From contig JANYBW010000029.1 of assembly GCA_025360585.1 (NCBI GenBank), forward strand, positions 31,107 through 95,106: a stretch of DNA of 64,000 bases. The letters are read 5' to 3'. Below are positions 43,901-52,226 of this stretch, piece after piece (position 1 is the first letter of the stretch; each line of letters opens with the position of its first letter). The notes below the pieces were generated by a model, which saw nothing but the letters and a program-made list of their open reading frames with translations, had not been told where the DNA came from and ran no database searches. A program made the translations under genes and the position numbers. This DNA comes from Actinomycetes bacterium (lineage in GTDB: Bacteria > Actinomycetota > Acidimicrobiia > IMCC26256 > PALSA-610).

Positions 43901-44033
43901 TGCCGCCATGATTGCCGAGGAGCAGATCAAAGCGGCCGGCGGCGAAGAAGCGATCGCGGCAATGCTCGACGAATTGGAAGGCCTCACCGATGAGGAAGTT
44001 GCCGCACTGCTCGCCGATGACACTGCGGGTTGA
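40944..44033 (+). CDS. NRPS module: inactive C-like domain - A (Asp code) - T
   Basis: 1029 residues. The N-terminal 410 residues are condensation-like (PLQYADFAGWQ, YALSDEEHNAISAMRG, DGRQDDELIGAVGAYNMALP). Where HHxxxDG should be, it reads CAATLADAAS, so both histidines are missing. The A domain has YVIFTSGSTGVPKGVAVTH, SFTTDLGNTSLA near 603, KVTPSHLRAL, VVGGEALP, HYGPTETTIG and NGKLDRSALP. The pocket D-L-T-K-V-G-H-I-G-K equals the known Asp code. T is FFALGGHSLLAAQ near 950. The tail, rich in acidic residues (MLDELEGLTDEEVAALL), resembles short C-terminal docking motifs. ATG has GAGGAAG upstream. It overlaps or abuts the stand-alone C gene and is likely its partner. Confidence 0.93.
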   Translation: MEVGRFDLAVQQKWLLADRNRDGESVCTARLPLGSIDPAALQSALLAQVALHEIFRTQLVIPSGMLNALQVVHAEAALHWDGEADNRAGDSPEANLSCDVRSDDASTHVVLRCAATLADAASLRMVLQAAVSSVVGGANSGNLEPLQYADFAGWQAEKAAEAGAEQLAAAAHWRAQQFASVSIEGDSVTIDYALSDEEHNAISAMRGASEAPSEAAWLALSVALMQRLTGTNDVETTVAIDGRQDDELIGAVGAYNMALPVRFADVADQTISLLIAEATASRQQAVAHSLLPPAVATNAALHFAHHTLDGQQLAAGEVLSLRDTSVAARVAIEVNESVASTSVRVTATDTHAQHTAAGFVRHLRGLLGAFTKPDGRDAGALTVREISIWLPADADAALRRAVSEPEFANATGPSSLAHCVAVHARTSPDAVAVVAGDGTLTYGELWANAQGTARAILSAQPVAAAPVGILLDRSVHIAASIIGCWLANVAYVPLHLDHPTDRFAVQLGTAGANVVVTSSALAPKLPAGITSVIIEDIGEDDRAGAIDPSCAGSSLAYVIFTSGSTGVPKGVAVTHANLMHYATAAHQRLLNGDAAARSFAMVTSFTTDLGNTSLALAMLTGGTLQIVPSEIAVDAIAYAQWNIQHPASLLKVTPSHLRALLAGGAGILPSDLLVVGGEALPWDLVRTVESLSQCRISNHYGPTETTIGALTSPIERDARHSQSATVPIGTALPGYRAYVVASDGTLTPDGVPGELCLGGVGVAQGYLGRDDFTAERFVADPLGGRMYRTGDSVRRHIDGSIEFLGRIDGQLKIRGYRVEPGEIEAALEQNPNVSQAAVVPNVEPSGDLRLVAYLTGSVAAGGGVEGVRATLAQTLPSHMIPSLIFVLESMPLTPNGKLDRSALPDPASIRNNDDDDYVAPRDEVERSVCEIWSELLGVERVGIEDDFFALGGHSLLAAQVIARILRDFGVHLPLHTLFIASNVEALAAMIAEEQIKAAGGEEAIAAMLDELEGLTDEEVAALLADDTAG

Positions 44034-44038
44034 GCCCG

Positions 44039-45583
44039 ATGGCTATTTCCGCCCGAGACGCAACGGAGTCGCCGGATACCGGCGACTCATCGCGGTCGCA
44101 GCAAGCGCTTCGAGCGCAGCGCCTCGCGCAGCTCACTCCAGAAAAGCGTGCGCTGTTAGAGCGAGCCTTGCTTGCGAAGCGCGGCGCGAATGGCGACCCC
44201 GGCCGCATACCAAAACGCGATCTGTCGATTCCGACACTGTTGTCATTTCCTCAACAACGGCTGTGGTTTTTTGATCAGCTCGAACCCCAAAACATCACAT
44301 ACAACGCCTGTGTAGCAATGGAATTGCGTGGCGCCTTGCATCTCGATGCGCTCCAAGCAGCAATTGACTGTGTCGTCGCCCGTCACGAAGTCATCCGTAC
44401 CGTTTATCCGAGCGTAGAAGGAAAGCCCGAACAGCGAATCCTGGAATCGTGGTCCTTACCGATCGAGCTTGTGGATCTTTCGCAGTATGACGACACCGAT
44501 CTCGACGTTCGAGTTCAAACAGCCATCGACGAGTTGCCTCGGTTGCCGTACAACCTGCAAGCTGATTTAACGATGCGGATCGCGTTGATCCGCCGCACCA
44601 TTACTGATCACGTCCTGTTAATCATGGAGCATCACATTGCCTTCGATGGTTGGTCCGATGAAATTCTCTGCAGTGAAATAAAGACTGCCTACGAAGCTCA
44701 TCTCGCGGGAGTCGAACCGAAGCTTCCGGAGCTCGCCATTCAATACGGAGACTTCGCTGCGTGGCAGCACGCACGATTGACCGAGGATCGCCTCAATGAA
44801 TTGCAGACATTCTGGAAGCAATATCTCGCCGGAAGCCCGGCACTTATTGCCTTGCCCACGGACTTGGCGCGCCCCGAACGGCAGACGTTCAACGGAGCGC
44901 GCGTCTATATCAACATCGATGCCGAAATACTCAAACCATTAGCCGCGCTCGGACGCGCCGAAGGCGCAACTCCATTCATGGTCCTGCTCGCAGGTTTCGA
45001 CGCGCTGCTGCACCGGTGGAGTGGTGCGACGGACATCGTGATCGGCACCCCTATCGCGAATCGAAATCGAGTCGAACTCGAAGGTTTGATCGGGTTCTTC
45101 TCGAATACGCTTGCAGTGCGCAGCCGGTTGGAAGCCTCGATGACTATGCGAGAACTCGTTCGGCACGTTCGCGAACAGGCGCTTGCCGCATTCGAGAACC
45201 AAGAACTCCCTTTTGACCGCATCGTCGAAGCAGCCCAGCCGGTGCGGAACCCGGCCTACAATCCGCTGTTCCAAGTGAACTTTAGGGTCACTGGCGGCGG
45301 CGACGCACTCCTGGATTTGCCGGGGGTGGTGGCAACTCCGCTCAACGTCGACGTTGGGTTTGCTCGCTTCGATCTGGCGATGGAGCTCCAACAAACAGCG
45401 AATGGTCTTGCCGGATATTTGGAATACAACGTTGCCCTGTTTGAACCCGGAACCGGTCGATCGTTAGTGAGCGCATTCGCAGCGTTGCTCAAAGAGGCTT
45501 TGGAACGACCGGACGATCCGATCAGCCAGCTGAAGATGGCGGAAACTAAAGCCAGCGGCGGCATTCGCTCTCGGCGTCGGTAA
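44039..45583 (+). CDS. Stand-alone NRPS condensation domain
   Basis: A single complete condensation domain of about 514 residues. It contains LSFPQQRLWFFDQL, the active-site EHHIAFDGWSDEI near residue 198, YGDFAAWQ, IGTPIANRNRVELEGLIGFF, and QELPFDRIVEA. It would form peptide bonds between separately loaded carrier domains. A helical N-terminal stretch (LRAQRLAQLTPEKRALLERALLAKRG, shown only in part) resembles the linkers preceding C domains in the large NRPS. ATG 44039 lies five bases after the stop of the Asp module; a TTG at 44030 overlapping that stop is possible. The preceding module lacks an active C domain, so acting in trans is the natural inference. Confidence 0.92.
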   Translation: MAISARDATESPDTGDSSRSQQALRAQRLAQLTPEKRALLERALLAKRGANGDPGRIPKRDLSIPTLLSFPQQRLWFFDQLEPQNITYNACVAMELRGALHLDALQAAIDCVVARHEVIRTVYPSVEGKPEQRILESWSLPIELVDLSQYDDTDLDVRVQTAIDELPRLPYNLQADLTMRIALIRRTITDHVLLIMEHHIAFDGWSDEILCSEIKTAYEAHLAGVEPKLPELAIQYGDFAAWQHARLTEDRLNELQTFWKQYLAGSPALIALPTDLARPERQTFNGARVYINIDAEILKPLAALGRAEGATPFMVLLAGFDALLHRWSGATDIVIGTPIANRNRVELEGLIGFFSNTLAVRSRLEASMTMRELVRHVREQALAAFENQELPFDRIVEAAQPVRNPAYNPLFQVNFRVTGGGDALLDLPGVVATPLNVDVGFARFDLAMELQQTANGLAGYLEYNVALFEPGTGRSLVSAFAALLKEALERPDDPISQLKMAETKASGGIRSRRR

Positions 45584-45623
45584 GCGAAGCAGGCCGATGT
45601 TCACTCGCCAACAACCGTGTCAG

Positions 45624-46481
45624 CTATTTGGGCGGCTTCGCAAGGTAACGCCGATAGCGAGTCACGACTTCGAATCCGAGCGAAATCCACAACGGAACCC
45701 CCATCTGCGAGGCCTGGCCTGCGATCAAGTCGCAGCCAAATTCGTTCATCGCGGCATTATTGGCCTCGATAAACATTGCCTTACCAAGACCTTTACCGCG
45801 TGCCGCGGGCAAGGTCGCGGCCCACTGGAGACCGCTGGTGCCGTGATCGCTAAAGGCCATGCAGCCACTCAGCGCAACGTCATTCACAAAGGCAACGAAT
45901 GCCGCGACCCGCGGATCGTTCACGCTGGCAGTACTGAACACAACCCGTTCGGCCAACTCAAATGGCATACCTTCGATGCCGTATCCCGCGACAATGACTT
46001 CGAGGTATTGGCGGCGCAGTTCGTCGGAATCAACCCGCCGAATCACAACGTCGGCGTCAAGCACGGGCATCGGAATTGGGCCGCCGCAGTACGCGATACC
46101 AGGGTTGCCTTCGAGCGGTGGACGTTGAAACATGTTCGCGGCTTGTGCGAGAACTTCCAGATCCGAATCGGCGTGGTCCCGGATCCAAACCGCGTAGCCC
46201 CGTTTCAATGGACGAAAGAAATCTTGGGCGCGTCGCATCACGGTCTCGGCCGGAACATCATTGTTGATCCTCACGACGCCGTTGGTGTACGTACCGGGGT
46301 ACGCATGACCTCCGGCAAACGTCAAGACGCCTTGCGAATCATCGAAGCTGCCTCCGGGTGCCGTCGTGGCCAAATGGCGCAGATACGCCACCAAGTTCGC
46401 ATCACAACGCGAATGCAAATCCGCGGGAAAATTCGCAGGAAAATTCGCGGGAACATGATCTGGCGAGTCAAATTCGGTCAC
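45624..46481 (-). CDS. GNAT family N-acetyltransferase
   Basis: About 285 residues. The C-terminal half has the acetyl-CoA-binding motif A, WAATLPAARGKGLGKAMF, and LISLGF-like PLWISLGFEVVTRYRRYL, typical of GNAT enzymes. The N-terminal half (GVLTFAGGHAYPGTY, IRDHADSDLEVLAQAANMF) is a second, weaker GNAT-like unit. GTG 46481 is preferred because the longer TTG start at 46523 would share a base with the ATG of the divergent NRPS gene. Codons 6-17 hold a 12-bp triplicate giving PANF-PANF-PADL. The location between NRPS genes suggests, but does not show, a role in product acetylation or self-protection. Confidence 0.8.
   Translation of the reverse strand: MTEFDSPDHVPANFPANFPADLHSRCDANLVAYLRHLATTAPGGSFDDSQGVLTFAGGHAYPGTYTNGVVRINNDVPAETVMRRAQDFFRPLKRGYAVWIRDHADSDLEVLAQAANMFQRPPLEGNPGIAYCGGPIPMPVLDADVVIRRVDSDELRRQYLEVIVAGYGIEGMPFELAERVVFSTASVNDPRVAAFVAFVNDVALSGCMAFSDHGTSGLQWAATLPAARGKGLGKAMFIEANNAAMNEFGCDLIAGQASQMGVPLWISLGFEVVTRYRRYLAKPPK
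46422..46457 (-). repeat. Three 12-bp tandem units in the GNAT N-terminus
   Basis: CGCGGGAAAATT, CGCAGGAAAATT and CGCGGGAACATG follow each other and encode PANF-PANF-like repeats close to the chosen start. Confidence 0.8.
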
Positions 46482-46522
46482 GGTGAGCGAGCGTACCGTC
46501 GTGCGCAGAAACGAAGCGACCA

Positions 46523-49500
46523 ATGAACAGTGATCGCTTGGCGCCCAACAGTCCGAACCAACAACGGTTGATATTCCTCGATCAGCTCGGGCTCAGCGGG
46601 GCCCATCACCACGTTGCCGCTTTCGTGACGCTCATGCGATCGCCCGACGTCGAAGCAATACGCGGGATCGTCGCCCAGGTACTGACGAGCGAGTCGAATG
46701 AAACGATTGAGATCATCGAATTCGTCGCTGGCGATGGGAAAGCACGAACGGATTTTCTCGAGCGAGCCTTCGTGGCCGTGGACGGAAATTCGTTGCGCTT
46801 TGCCGTCGTCCAGGGCATCGATAGCGTGCAACTGCTGGTGTGTGCACATCGAGTTGCGCTCGATACTGCTGGATGCATCGAAGTTCTCGAAGCAATAGCC
46901 ACCTTGGCCAAACGCGCAGAAGGTACAACCGACACACACGATCCTGTGGCGATTCTTGAGCGCCGGCTCGCGTGCGCCGCATACTTCGAGCGCAACAATG
47001 CGTGGCTGGGAAGCAAAAATGGGGCGGCTGCGATTGAGCGCTGGCGGCGTTACCTCGTCGGCATTCCTTCCGGTCTTCAGCTGCCCAATGATCGGCGACG
47101 CCGAGCCCAACCGAGTTACACGACCAATCAGGTGTCGCGGTCGCTCCAAAATGGGGAGCTAACGCAGCACCTGCAACATTTGACCGACATTGAACGCGAA
47201 GCGCTGATGATGGCGAGCTTCGCCGGCGTGCTCGCTCGCTACAGCAGTCAAGACGACATTGTGATCGGTTCGTATCGCCGAGCCGCCAACATTCCCGCCG
47301 CCGCGATTGGCCCACTGCTCGATGTACTCCCAGTACGAATCGACGCTTCCGATGATCCAACGCTCGGCGAGTTACGCGAACGCGCTCGGATCGCTCTGAC
47401 GCAACGCGAGACCGATGACGCAGTTCCGTTTGGAACGATTGCCGATTCCGTTGCGCTAGAACGAGACACGAGCCGGCATCCGATCATGCAAGTGACGATG
47501 AGTGACGCCCGGATCACTCATCCGCAGATCGCCAGTGCCGCCCCGCAGGTCATCGGAGCCAGCGAATTCGATTTCGAAGTGTGTTACTTGCTGACGCCTG
47601 AGTCCGTGCAACTCACTGGCGCCTTCGCAACCGATCTCTTTGATCGGGAAACGATTATCGACTTGCTCGCGATGCACGAGCGGCTTCTCGAAGCGATGGT
47701 TCAGTCGCCAACTTTGCGGCTCCAATCCGTAGCGCTGCTCAACCGCGACGAACAACGCGACGCTCGATCGATGGGTACGGGGCCAGAGGTACCGGTCGCG
47801 AGGCGTTGTCTTCACGATGTATTCGCCGAGACGCTCCAGCGATCACCGAACGCGGCGGCCGTAACAGGGCTCGGCAAAATGCTTACGTACGTGGAGCTTT
47901 CTGATCGGGCGCACCGACTCGCCGCAGCGTTGCGCGCCCATGGCGTTGTGCGCGGCGATCTGGTTGCGCTTGCTACCAACCGCGATCCCGATCTGTTGAC
48001 GGCGATCCTCGCTATCCACCGGTGCGGGGCTGCCTACCTTCCGCTCGAGCCGAGCTACCCCGATGAACGCCTGGAGTTCATGGTGAGCGATGGGGGAGCA
48101 CGCACACTCGTTGCGAGTCCGAACCTCACCAATATCGTTGGAAGCTTCGACGGGACAGTGGTCGCCATCGACGACACCGCACTCGCCGAGTACTCGGCGG
48201 AGCCAAATGATTCCGCGCACGATCCATCTGATCTCGCGTACGTCATTTACACATCGGGCTCCACCGGTCGACCGAAAGGCGTGATGATCGAGCATCACGG
48301 CGTGGTGAATCTCATGCATGAGATGGCCTCAAGGCCCGGCTTGCAATCGGGTCAGGTGATGGTGGGCGTCACCACGCCGGCGTTTGATCTCTCAGTGCCG
48401 GATTTGTTTCTTCCAATGACTGTCGGTGCCCATCTTGTGTTCGCCGATCCCGCGATCTCAGCCGACCCGAAGCGTTTGAGTGAATTGCTCGACGACGTCG
48501 ATTGCGCGCTGATGCAAGCCACGCCATCTACATGGAGAATGTTGCTCGATTACGGGTGGGCTGGGCGCGCCTCGATGAGCGTCGTGTGTGGGGGAGAGGG
48601 CTACACCAGCGCGCTCGCGACGCCCCTTGCCAGCAGAGTCCAAGCGCTGTGGAATTTCTACGGCCCGACGGAAGCAACGGTGTGGTGTACTTCTGCTCAC
48701 CTTCCGGACCCCTGCGATCCGTTGCCGTTGGGTGGAGCGTTGCCAAACATGGCCGTATTTGTTGGTGATTCAAACGGGGTGCCCGTACCCGTGGGCGTTC
48801 CAGGCGAGCTCATGATCGCGGGCACCGGACTCGCTCGGGGTTACCTGCACCGACCTGAGCTCACCGCCGATCGGTTTATCAGCATCGACGACCCGAACTT
48901 TTCGCGGGCCTACCGAACTGGCGATCTCGTTCGCGCTCGCCGCGATGGATCGCTCGAGTTCATGGGCCGGATCGATCACCAGGTGAAACTCCGCGGCTTT
49001 CGTATCGAGCTTGGTGAGATCGAGCAATGCATCGCCGCGCACGCTGGTGTGCGCGAGGTCGTGGTGATGGTTCGTTCGGATAATCCGGCGGATCCGCAAA
49101 TCGTCGGGTACGTCGTAGGCGATTGCGACCCGATGGAGCTTCGCGTTGCGTTAGGGGAGCGTCTCCCCGCTTACATGGTGCCGTCGCACATTGTGGTCCT
49201 CGATGATCTCCCCCGCACTCCGAACGGCAAAACCGACCGAACCGCGCTGCCAGCCCCGACGACTCCGCTCGTGAGCACGCGTGAGTACGTTGCACCTCGC
49301 GGCCCAGTCGAAGACGTCCTCGTTGCGATCTGGCAGACGGTGCTAGGCGTCGCGCGGATCGGAATCAACGACGACTTCTTCGAGCTCGGCGGACACTCAC
49401 TGCGCCTCACGCAAGTCCTGACGCGAATCACGGAGTCGTTTGGCATCGATTTAGCGTTGCGAGACATCTACGCTGCGCCAACGATCGCGGCCACCAGCGA

Positions 49501-49573
49501 CGCAATTGCAATGGCATCGCTCGCAGCAGATCCCGAACTCGAAGCTCTCCTCAACGAACTACAGCATCCCTAA
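46523..49573 (+). CDS. NRPS module: degenerate C - A (unassigned) - T
   Basis: 1016 residues. The C-like domain (1-430) has AHRVALDTAG near residue 109 in place of HHxxxDG, leaving His-Arg at the catalytic pair, while VIGSYRRAANIPAAAIGPLL and ATDLFDRETIIDLL keep the fold. The A domain has YVIYTSGSTGRPKGVMIEH, AFDLSVPDLFLP, MQATPSTW, VVCGGEGYTS, FYGPTEATVW and NGKTDRTALP. The pocket read by eye is D-L-P-Q-V-G-F-V-W-K, which I cannot assign. T is FFELGGHSLRLTQ near 955. The tail ends DPELEALLNELQHP, a possible docking segment. The ATG overlaps the divergent GNAT region and no clear Shine-Dalgarno site precedes it. It would act as an initiating or trans-served module. Confidence 0.9.
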   Translation: MNSDRLAPNSPNQQRLIFLDQLGLSGAHHHVAAFVTLMRSPDVEAIRGIVAQVLTSESNETIEIIEFVAGDGKARTDFLERAFVAVDGNSLRFAVVQGIDSVQLLVCAHRVALDTAGCIEVLEAIATLAKRAEGTTDTHDPVAILERRLACAAYFERNNAWLGSKNGAAAIERWRRYLVGIPSGLQLPNDRRRRAQPSYTTNQVSRSLQNGELTQHLQHLTDIEREALMMASFAGVLARYSSQDDIVIGSYRRAANIPAAAIGPLLDVLPVRIDASDDPTLGELRERARIALTQRETDDAVPFGTIADSVALERDTSRHPIMQVTMSDARITHPQIASAAPQVIGASEFDFEVCYLLTPESVQLTGAFATDLFDRETIIDLLAMHERLLEAMVQSPTLRLQSVALLNRDEQRDARSMGTGPEVPVARRCLHDVFAETLQRSPNAAAVTGLGKMLTYVELSDRAHRLAAALRAHGVVRGDLVALATNRDPDLLTAILAIHRCGAAYLPLEPSYPDERLEFMVSDGGARTLVASPNLTNIVGSFDGTVVAIDDTALAEYSAEPNDSAHDPSDLAYVIYTSGSTGRPKGVMIEHHGVVNLMHEMASRPGLQSGQVMVGVTTPAFDLSVPDLFLPMTVGAHLVFADPAISADPKRLSELLDDVDCALMQATPSTWRMLLDYGWAGRASMSVVCGGEGYTSALATPLASRVQALWNFYGPTEATVWCTSAHLPDPCDPLPLGGALPNMAVFVGDSNGVPVPVGVPGELMIAGTGLARGYLHRPELTADRFISIDDPNFSRAYRTGDLVRARRDGSLEFMGRIDHQVKLRGFRIELGEIEQCIAAHAGVREVVVMVRSDNPADPQIVGYVVGDCDPMELRVALGERLPAYMVPSHIVVLDDLPRTPNGKTDRTALPAPTTPLVSTREYVAPRGPVEDVLVAIWQTVLGVARIGINDDFFELGGHSLRLTQVLTRITESFGIDLALRDIYAAPTIAATSDAIAMASLAADPELEALLNELQHP

Positions 49574-49817
49574 GCATGTTCACGGGGCCACGGCGTCGGA
49601 ACTGAAGCAATTCTGCACCCAAGACGCTGACTGATCATGTACCGCCGATAATCCACGTTATGTCAACCTGAACTGGAGTCCGGCTGGATTGAGGTCTGGC
49701 TGGATTGAGGTCTGGCTGGATTGGAGTCCGGTTACAACCGCACTGTCAGGGCCCGACTGGATTCTTCGGCATGCCTTGGGATCGGTGATGGCTCAATCAA
49801 TCCCCAACCGGGACGCG
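49574..49817. other. Convergent gap with 16-bp tandem repeats, no gene
   Basis: Intergenic DNA between the NRPS module and the peptidase gene, which converge. At 49684-49731 three 16-bp units close to CTGGATTGAGGTCTGG follow each other, with a partial unit before them. No hairpin terminator with a T-run was recognised. Confidence 0.6.
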
Positions 49818-51659
49818 TTAGATACGGCCGGCGGATTTGGCCGCAGCGACTGTGTCGTTCAGGAGCCGCTGCACAATGTCGAGCCCGGCATCCCAGAACC
49901 CTGGGTCCGCCAAATCGCAATCGACCAATGCACCGAGCTGTTCCGGCGCCAACGAACCACCAGCGCCCAGCAATTCGAGATACTGCGGAACGAAGGCCGC
50001 ACCAGTCGCTTCGTAGCGTGCGTAAACCGACAACGCCAAGAGCTGCCCATACGCGTACGCGTAGACGTATCCCGGCGAGCCGATGAAATGCGGGATATAG
50101 GACCACCACGTGCGGTAGCCGTCGGTAATCTCAACTGAATCGCCGAGCAATGCGTGCTGCGAGTCGTACCAGAGCTCACCGAATCGCTCCACCGACAATT
50201 CGCCGTCGTCGCGACGAGCCGTGTGCACGCTGTGCTCGAAACGGTTCATGGCCACCTGGCGAAACACCGTCGCGATCGTTCCTTCGAGGTTCTCGGCAAG
50301 CAACGCGAGCCGATCGTTGGGATCTGGGGTCGCGTCGAGCAACCGCCCAAACGTGACGGTCTCGCCGAATACTGATGCGGTCTCGGCCAATGTGAGCGGT
50401 GTCGATTGGTGAAACACGCCCTGCGGCCGCGACAAATAGGCGTGTAAACCGTGACCCATCTCGTGCGCCAACGTGAGCACATCACGACGGCTCGAGGTCC
50501 AGTTCAGTAACAAATACGGATGATGCGACGGCACCGTGTACGCACAAAATGCTCCGCCGCGTTTCGCGTCGCGCACCGGAGCATCAATCCAACCCTCGTC
50601 GAAGAATCGGTTGGCAATTACCGCAAGATCCGGCGAAAACGACGTATACGCATCGAGCACAATCGATTTGGCTTCGGCCCAACCAATTTCGGTTTCGGTC
50701 GATGCCACACTCGCCATGCGGTCGTAATCCGCCAACCGATCTAGCCCCAGCAACTGGGCCTTCAGCGAATACCACTCTTGCGCGATCCCGAAACGCCCTT
50801 GGACTGCCGTAACGAGCGCGTCGACCGACGCATCGCTGGCTTCGTTGGCCAAGTTGCGTGACGAAACCCACGAATCAAAATTGCGAATGCGATCGTCGAT
50901 GCTTTTATCGGCGAGCAACGTATTGAACACGTACGCACGCGTCCGAAGGCCGGGCGCTAGCCCAGCGGTGACGGCCTCGGCGGAGCGCTGGCGCACTCCC
51001 CGATCCGGTGACTGTAATTTTGAGAGTCCGGTTTCGAGTTTCGTTGTTTCGCCGTCGAGTTCCAACGTGATCGCCGACGTCAGCTCTTCAAAGAGCCGTA
51101 CCCAGGCACCAGCACCGGTGACTGATTTTTCCGATAAGACGATTTCTTCGGCTTCGCTCAGCAAATGCGGGCGGTACCGCCGCTGTGAACGCAGATGATG
51201 CGCAGCAAAATCTAAGACCGGATCGGCGAGCAATGTATCGACCAGATCATCAGCGACCTCTGCCCATTCGAGCTCGAACCACAGCAACTGGGTATTGATG
51301 GCAGTCGACCGTTCCTCGACCCGCATCATTCGCGCACCGTGCTCCGGAGCGTTGGTGTCGACAGCAAAGGCCAAGTGTGCATAATTGCCGGCGCGACCAA
51401 TTGCTTCGGCAAGCTCGCCCATGGAACGCATGAACGCTGCCAGTTCCGAACTGGTTTTTGTAGCGATTGTTCCGCGTTCGCCCACGAGGCGCTGCGCGAT
51501 CGTGTCGGCCTGATCCAGGAGTGCATCGATCCCTGCGTCGCCGGGAGCGGGCAACAAGGTTTCAATATTCCAAGCGATGCCCGATGCCAAAAGGTCTGAC
51601 GCCAACAGGTCGGGTGCGAGTGGGTCGGGTGCGAGCGGGTCGGCTTCGGATGCGGTCAT
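49818..51659 (-). CDS. M3 family zinc oligoendopeptidase, PepF type
   Basis: Cytoplasmic metallopeptidase that trims short peptides. The zinc site is TLAHEMGHGLHAYLS (HExxH), with the third ligand in the following ETASVFGETVTF. AYTVPSHHPYLLLNW and the C-terminal SYIPHFIGSPGYVYAYAYGQLLAL are typical of PepF/M3B enzymes. At 613 residues the length is normal. The first 27 residues come from four 15-bp repeat units (51583-51642) giving DPLAPDPLAPDLLASDLLAS, an expansion without obvious function. It is separated by nine bases from the upstream GNAT gene. Confidence 0.93.
   Translation of the reverse strand: MTASEADPLAPDPLAPDLLASDLLASGIAWNIETLLPAPGDAGIDALLDQADTIAQRLVGERGTIATKTSSELAAFMRSMGELAEAIGRAGNYAHLAFAVDTNAPEHGARMMRVEERSTAINTQLLWFELEWAEVADDLVDTLLADPVLDFAAHHLRSQRRYRPHLLSEAEEIVLSEKSVTGAGAWVRLFEELTSAITLELDGETTKLETGLSKLQSPDRGVRQRSAEAVTAGLAPGLRTRAYVFNTLLADKSIDDRIRNFDSWVSSRNLANEASDASVDALVTAVQGRFGIAQEWYSLKAQLLGLDRLADYDRMASVASTETEIGWAEAKSIVLDAYTSFSPDLAVIANRFFDEGWIDAPVRDAKRGGAFCAYTVPSHHPYLLLNWTSSRRDVLTLAHEMGHGLHAYLSRPQGVFHQSTPLTLAETASVFGETVTFGRLLDATPDPNDRLALLAENLEGTIATVFRQVAMNRFEHSVHTARRDDGELSVERFGELWYDSQHALLGDSVEITDGYRTWWSYIPHFIGSPGYVYAYAYGQLLALSVYARYEATGAAFVPQYLELLGAGGSLAPEQLGALVDCDLADPGFWDAGLDIVQRLLNDTVAAAKSAGRI
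51583..51642 (-). repeat. Four 15-bp tandem repeats in the peptidase N-terminus
   Basis: In-frame units at 51583, 51598, 51613 and 51628 encode repeats of D-[PL]-L-A-[PS]. They lie between codon 6 and codon 26 of the peptidase gene. Units 3 and 4 differ at a single base, so the last duplication is recent. Confidence 0.75.
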
Positions 51660-51668
51660 GGCCGCAAT

Positions 51669-52226
51669 CTACGACGGCAGATCGAAGCGGTGATGCATTG
51701 TTAAGAGCCGAGCGACGAAGCCGTTACTCTCGAAGAAATTCTTCGTGAGGCGCTCGCCAGGCAACGCATAGGCATCGATACCAATGCACGCGTGCGACGC
51801 GCACCACGCCACGATCATTTCCATCATCGCTTCGCCCACGGAGACCATTCGGGCATCCGGGTCCACGTAGAGCTGCTCGATACGCCCGATCCGCGAACCG
51901 TCGCGCAGTTGCTCCAATGCGACCGTTGCAAACGCCAACACAACTTCGTTGATCGTGCCAACGACGCACAGTTCGGGCCGGCCCGGTTGGCCAATATTGG
52001 CGAGCTTGTTGCCGATCCTTGCCTCAGCGGCGTCGATAGCGAATGCGATTGGCTGGGCGCCGGGTTCGGGTGCTTCTCGATCGGACCACAGCACTCCCCC
52101 GCGAGCCAGTCGCTGTTCAACCCGAAACGCGTCCGCAAGTGCTGCCAGCACGATGAGGTCAGCTTCGGTTGCGACCCGGGCACCAACATCCATCGTCATA
52201 CGGGGCTCACCACTGGGATCGGTCAC
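51669..52226 (-). CDS. GNAT family acetyltransferase-like protein
   Basis: About 175-185 residues. VGTINEVVLAFATVAL, IGRIEQLYVDPDARMVSVGEAMM and the C-terminal LPGERLTKNFFESNGFVARLLTMHHRF match the GNAT fold, with the acetyl-CoA region weakly kept (ARMVSVGEAM in place of RxxGxG). An internal ATG at 52199 (MTMDVGARVATEADL) is an equally plausible start. It lies in a leftward run with the peptidase and may be co-transcribed with it. The substrate is unknown. Confidence 0.78.
   Translation of the reverse strand: MTDPSGEPRMTMDVGARVATEADLIVLAALADAFRVEQRLARGGVLWSDREAPEPGAQPIAFAIDAAEARIGNKLANIGQPGRPELCVVGTINEVVLAFATVALEQLRDGSRIGRIEQLYVDPDARMVSVGEAMMEMIVAWCASHACIGIDAYALPGERLTKNFFESNGFVARLLTMHHRFDLPS

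Noticed and set aside
45597..46526. Rightward frame of 309 codons over the GNAT gene
   Set aside because: The leftward frame contains a clear acetyl-CoA-binding motif; the rightward frame has none.
49574..49817. Transposon or integrase remnant at the right border of the NRPS region
   Set aside because: Only a simple tandem repeat is present; no terminal inverted repeats or transposase fragments were found.
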